Assembly: GCA_039924425.1 (NCBI GenBank)
Contig: JBDTAX010000183.1
Coordinates: 1-7,216 of the forward strand
Direction of reading: 5' to 3'
Length of the DNA stretch: 7,216 nt
From: GCA-003244245 sp039924425
GTDB lineage: Bacteria > Actinomycetota > Actinomycetes > Mycobacteriales > Pseudonocardiaceae
Shown here: positions 6,598-7,216 of the stretch, piece by piece
Layout: each line of letters starts with the position of its first letter
Position numbering within the stretch: the first letter of the stretch is position 1
Program-made: the position numbers and the translations under genes
Notes under the pieces: generated by a model
What the model was told of the DNA's origin: nothing
The model's input: the letters and a program-made list of their open reading frames with translations, nothing else
Database searches by the model: none

Positions 6598-6636
6598 TTC
6601 ACTGTGAAGGAATCACAGGTGCCGGCAGTGATTCAC
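6598..6636. promoter_or_regulatory. Cluster of GTGA/TCAC half-sites, candidate operator
   Basis: Several overlapping dyads share GTGA half-sites: TTCAC-T-GTGAA (6598-6608), CTGTGA-N5-TCACAG (6602-6618) and GAATCAC-N11-GTGATTC (6610-6634), with a further TTCAC at 6632-6636. The cluster starts about 20 bases upstream of the candidate -35 box, a normal place for an activator or repressor. No regulator of known binding specificity is in the window, so the protein that might bind here is unknown. Confidence 0.45.
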
Positions 6637-6695
6637 ACACCAGCGCCTCGCCCGGGCGCCACGCAGGCGCAGGCGATTGGCGCTGAGCAGGCAGC

Positions 6696-6735
6696 ACTGG
6701 CTGCGCGCGGGAGCAAGGGGCCGGCCGCAGCCAGT
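6696..6735 (-). terminator. 10-bp inverted repeat after the DUF397 gene, possible terminator
   Basis: ACTGGCTGCG (6696-6705) and CGCAGCCAGT (6726-6735) are perfect reverse complements around a 20-base G+C-rich loop. It begins 37 bases beyond the DUF397 stop and could separate that transcript from the lanthipeptide operon. There is no T-tract, and the large loop weakens the case. Confidence 0.4.
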
Positions 6736-6772
6736 CACCGTCTCCGGCGCCCACCAGTGGAGAGGCGGGTGG

Positions 6773-7018
6773 TCAGGCGCTGGGGGTGAGGGTGCGCAGG
6801 AAGGCTCGCCAGGTGGCGGGGGGCAGCGCCAGCGCGGGGCCGCCGGGGTTCTTGGAGTCGCGCACCAGCACCCCGTCGGGCGCGGGCGCGACCTGCACGC
6901 AGTCACCGTTAGTGCCGCAGTAGCTGCTGGTGCGCCAGCCGACCTCGACGCAGTTGCCGTTGGGGGCGCTGTAGCTGCTTTTCCGCCAGACAATCCCGTC
7001 CGGCTCAGGGGCGGTCAT
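6773..7018 (-). CDS. DUF397 protein with a duplicated WRxSSY motif
   Basis: An 81-residue protein of the DUF397 family, small proteins commonly encoded beside Scr1/WhiJ-like regulators in actinomycetes. In at least one studied case (Scr1/Scr2) the pair is described as toxin-antitoxin-like. The N-terminal motif is present twice: WRKSSYSAPNGNCVEV (11-26) and WRTSSYCGTNGDCVQV (28-43). It is followed by the family-typical VLVRDSKNPGGPALAL (50-65) and PATWRAFL (67-74). Two consecutive ATG codons are possible starts (7021 and 7018); GAGAGGA at 7024-7030 is better spaced for the second. The start overlaps the end of the upstream gene by 14 bases, so the two are probably co-translated. It lies upstream of the lanthipeptide operon and is separated from it by 284 bases; a regulatory link is possible but not shown. 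The family assignment is secure; the cellular function is not. Confidence 0.9.
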   Translation of the reverse strand: MTAPEPDGIVWRKSSYSAPNGNCVEVGWRTSSYCGTNGDCVQVAPAPDGVLVRDSKNPGGPALALPPATWRAFLRTLTPSA

Positions 7019-7216
7019 CATAGTCCTCTCGATCCGCGTAGAGCTCAGTTGCCAGGGTGGCAATGAACTCCGTTGATTCTCCCTCGCCCAGCGCGGTCCG
7101 GGCCAGCAATCCCAGGATGCGCCGGTAGGCGTCGACCTGCTCGCGCTTCTCCAGGAACACGCTGGCGGTCTCGCTCTCCAGGTAGATCACCGGCCGGAAC
7201 GTGGCGAACTCCATGA
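7005..7216 (-). CDS. Scr1-like (DUF5753) helix-turn-helix regulator, C-terminal fragment
   Basis: Only the last 70 or so codons are inside the window; the frame is open through the right edge. The visible part contains VIYLESETASVFLEKREQV followed by a helical AYRRILGLLARTALGEGES stretch, characteristic of the C-terminal DUF5753 domain of Scr1/WhiJ-like regulators, which normally have an N-terminal xenobiotic-response-element helix-turn-helix and about 270-290 residues. The Met at 7214 is internal, not the start. The stop at 7005-7007 lies inside the following DUF397 gene, the usual arrangement for this pair. The DNA-binding half is not visible, so its presence is inferred from the family. 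Confidence 0.8.
   Translation of the reverse strand, partial: MEFATFRPVIYLESETASVFLEKREQVDAYRRILGLLARTALGEGESTEFIATLATELYADREDYDDRP

Larger units (their letters stand above)
6489..6772. other. Non-coding control region upstream of the synthetase
   Basis: This 284-base gap contains no credible gene. Reading toward the synthetase it holds a 10-bp inverted repeat (6696-6735), a cluster of GTGA/TCAC half-sites (6598-6636), a weak promoter candidate (6549-6577), a 13-bp tandem repeat (6506-6532) and the synthetase ribosome site. It is locally more A+T-rich (about 6540-6615) than the surrounding coding DNA. It is the obvious place for the operon promoter. Confidence 0.75.

Noticed and set aside
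1..7216. tRNA, rRNA, CRISPR array or insertion sequence
   Set aside because: No cloverleaf, rRNA-like segment, spaced repeat array or transposase motif was seen; the only repeats are the short tandem units and hairpins listed.

Overview
This window holds a compact class III lanthipeptide biosynthetic operon from a high-GC actinomycete. The very high G+C content, GTG starts, long spurious antisense open frames and a neighbouring Scr1/DUF397 pair, a gene family largely confined to sporulating actinomycetes, all point that way. No genus can be named from the window; Pseudonocardiales or Streptomyces relatives are reasonable guesses. All recognised genes lie on the minus strand, so the operon reads from right to left.

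Layout in the direction of transcription: (1) 7216-7005, the C-terminal end of an Scr1-like (DUF5753) regulator cut by the window edge; (2) 7018-6773, a small DUF397 protein overlapping it; (3) 6772-6489, a non-coding gap with a 10-bp inverted repeat (possible terminator), a cluster of GTGA/TCAC half-sites, a weak promoter candidate and a 13-bp tandem repeat; (4) 6488-3735, a lyase-kinase-cyclase synthetase of the RamC/LabKC type; (5) 3826-3710, a 38-residue precursor peptide with a leader LLDLQ motif and a SapB-like SxxSxxxC ring motif; (6) 3709-3613, a gap holding a perfect 15-bp hairpin; (7) 3612-1774 and 1777-35, two ABC half-transporters joined by an ATGA overlap; (8) 28-1, a 13-bp hairpin that probably ends the operon.

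The gene order synthetase - precursor - transporter - transporter is that of the SapB (ramC-ramS-ramA-ramB) and labyrinthopeptin (labKC-labA-labT1-labT2) clusters. The synthetase should phosphorylate and eliminate serines in the precursor and cyclise them with cysteine; the transporter pair, probably a heterodimer with one degenerate ATP site, should export the product. No leader peptidase and no RamR-like regulator is visible.

The most interesting points are: a core that joins an acidic CDDRC segment to a SapB-like ring; a synthetase frame that runs 92 bp into the precursor gene; two in-frame TTA leucine codons, the only ones found in the window's genes, both inside a 15-bp tandem repeat in the first transporter gene, which suggests bldA-type control; and the strong hairpin separating precursor from transporters.
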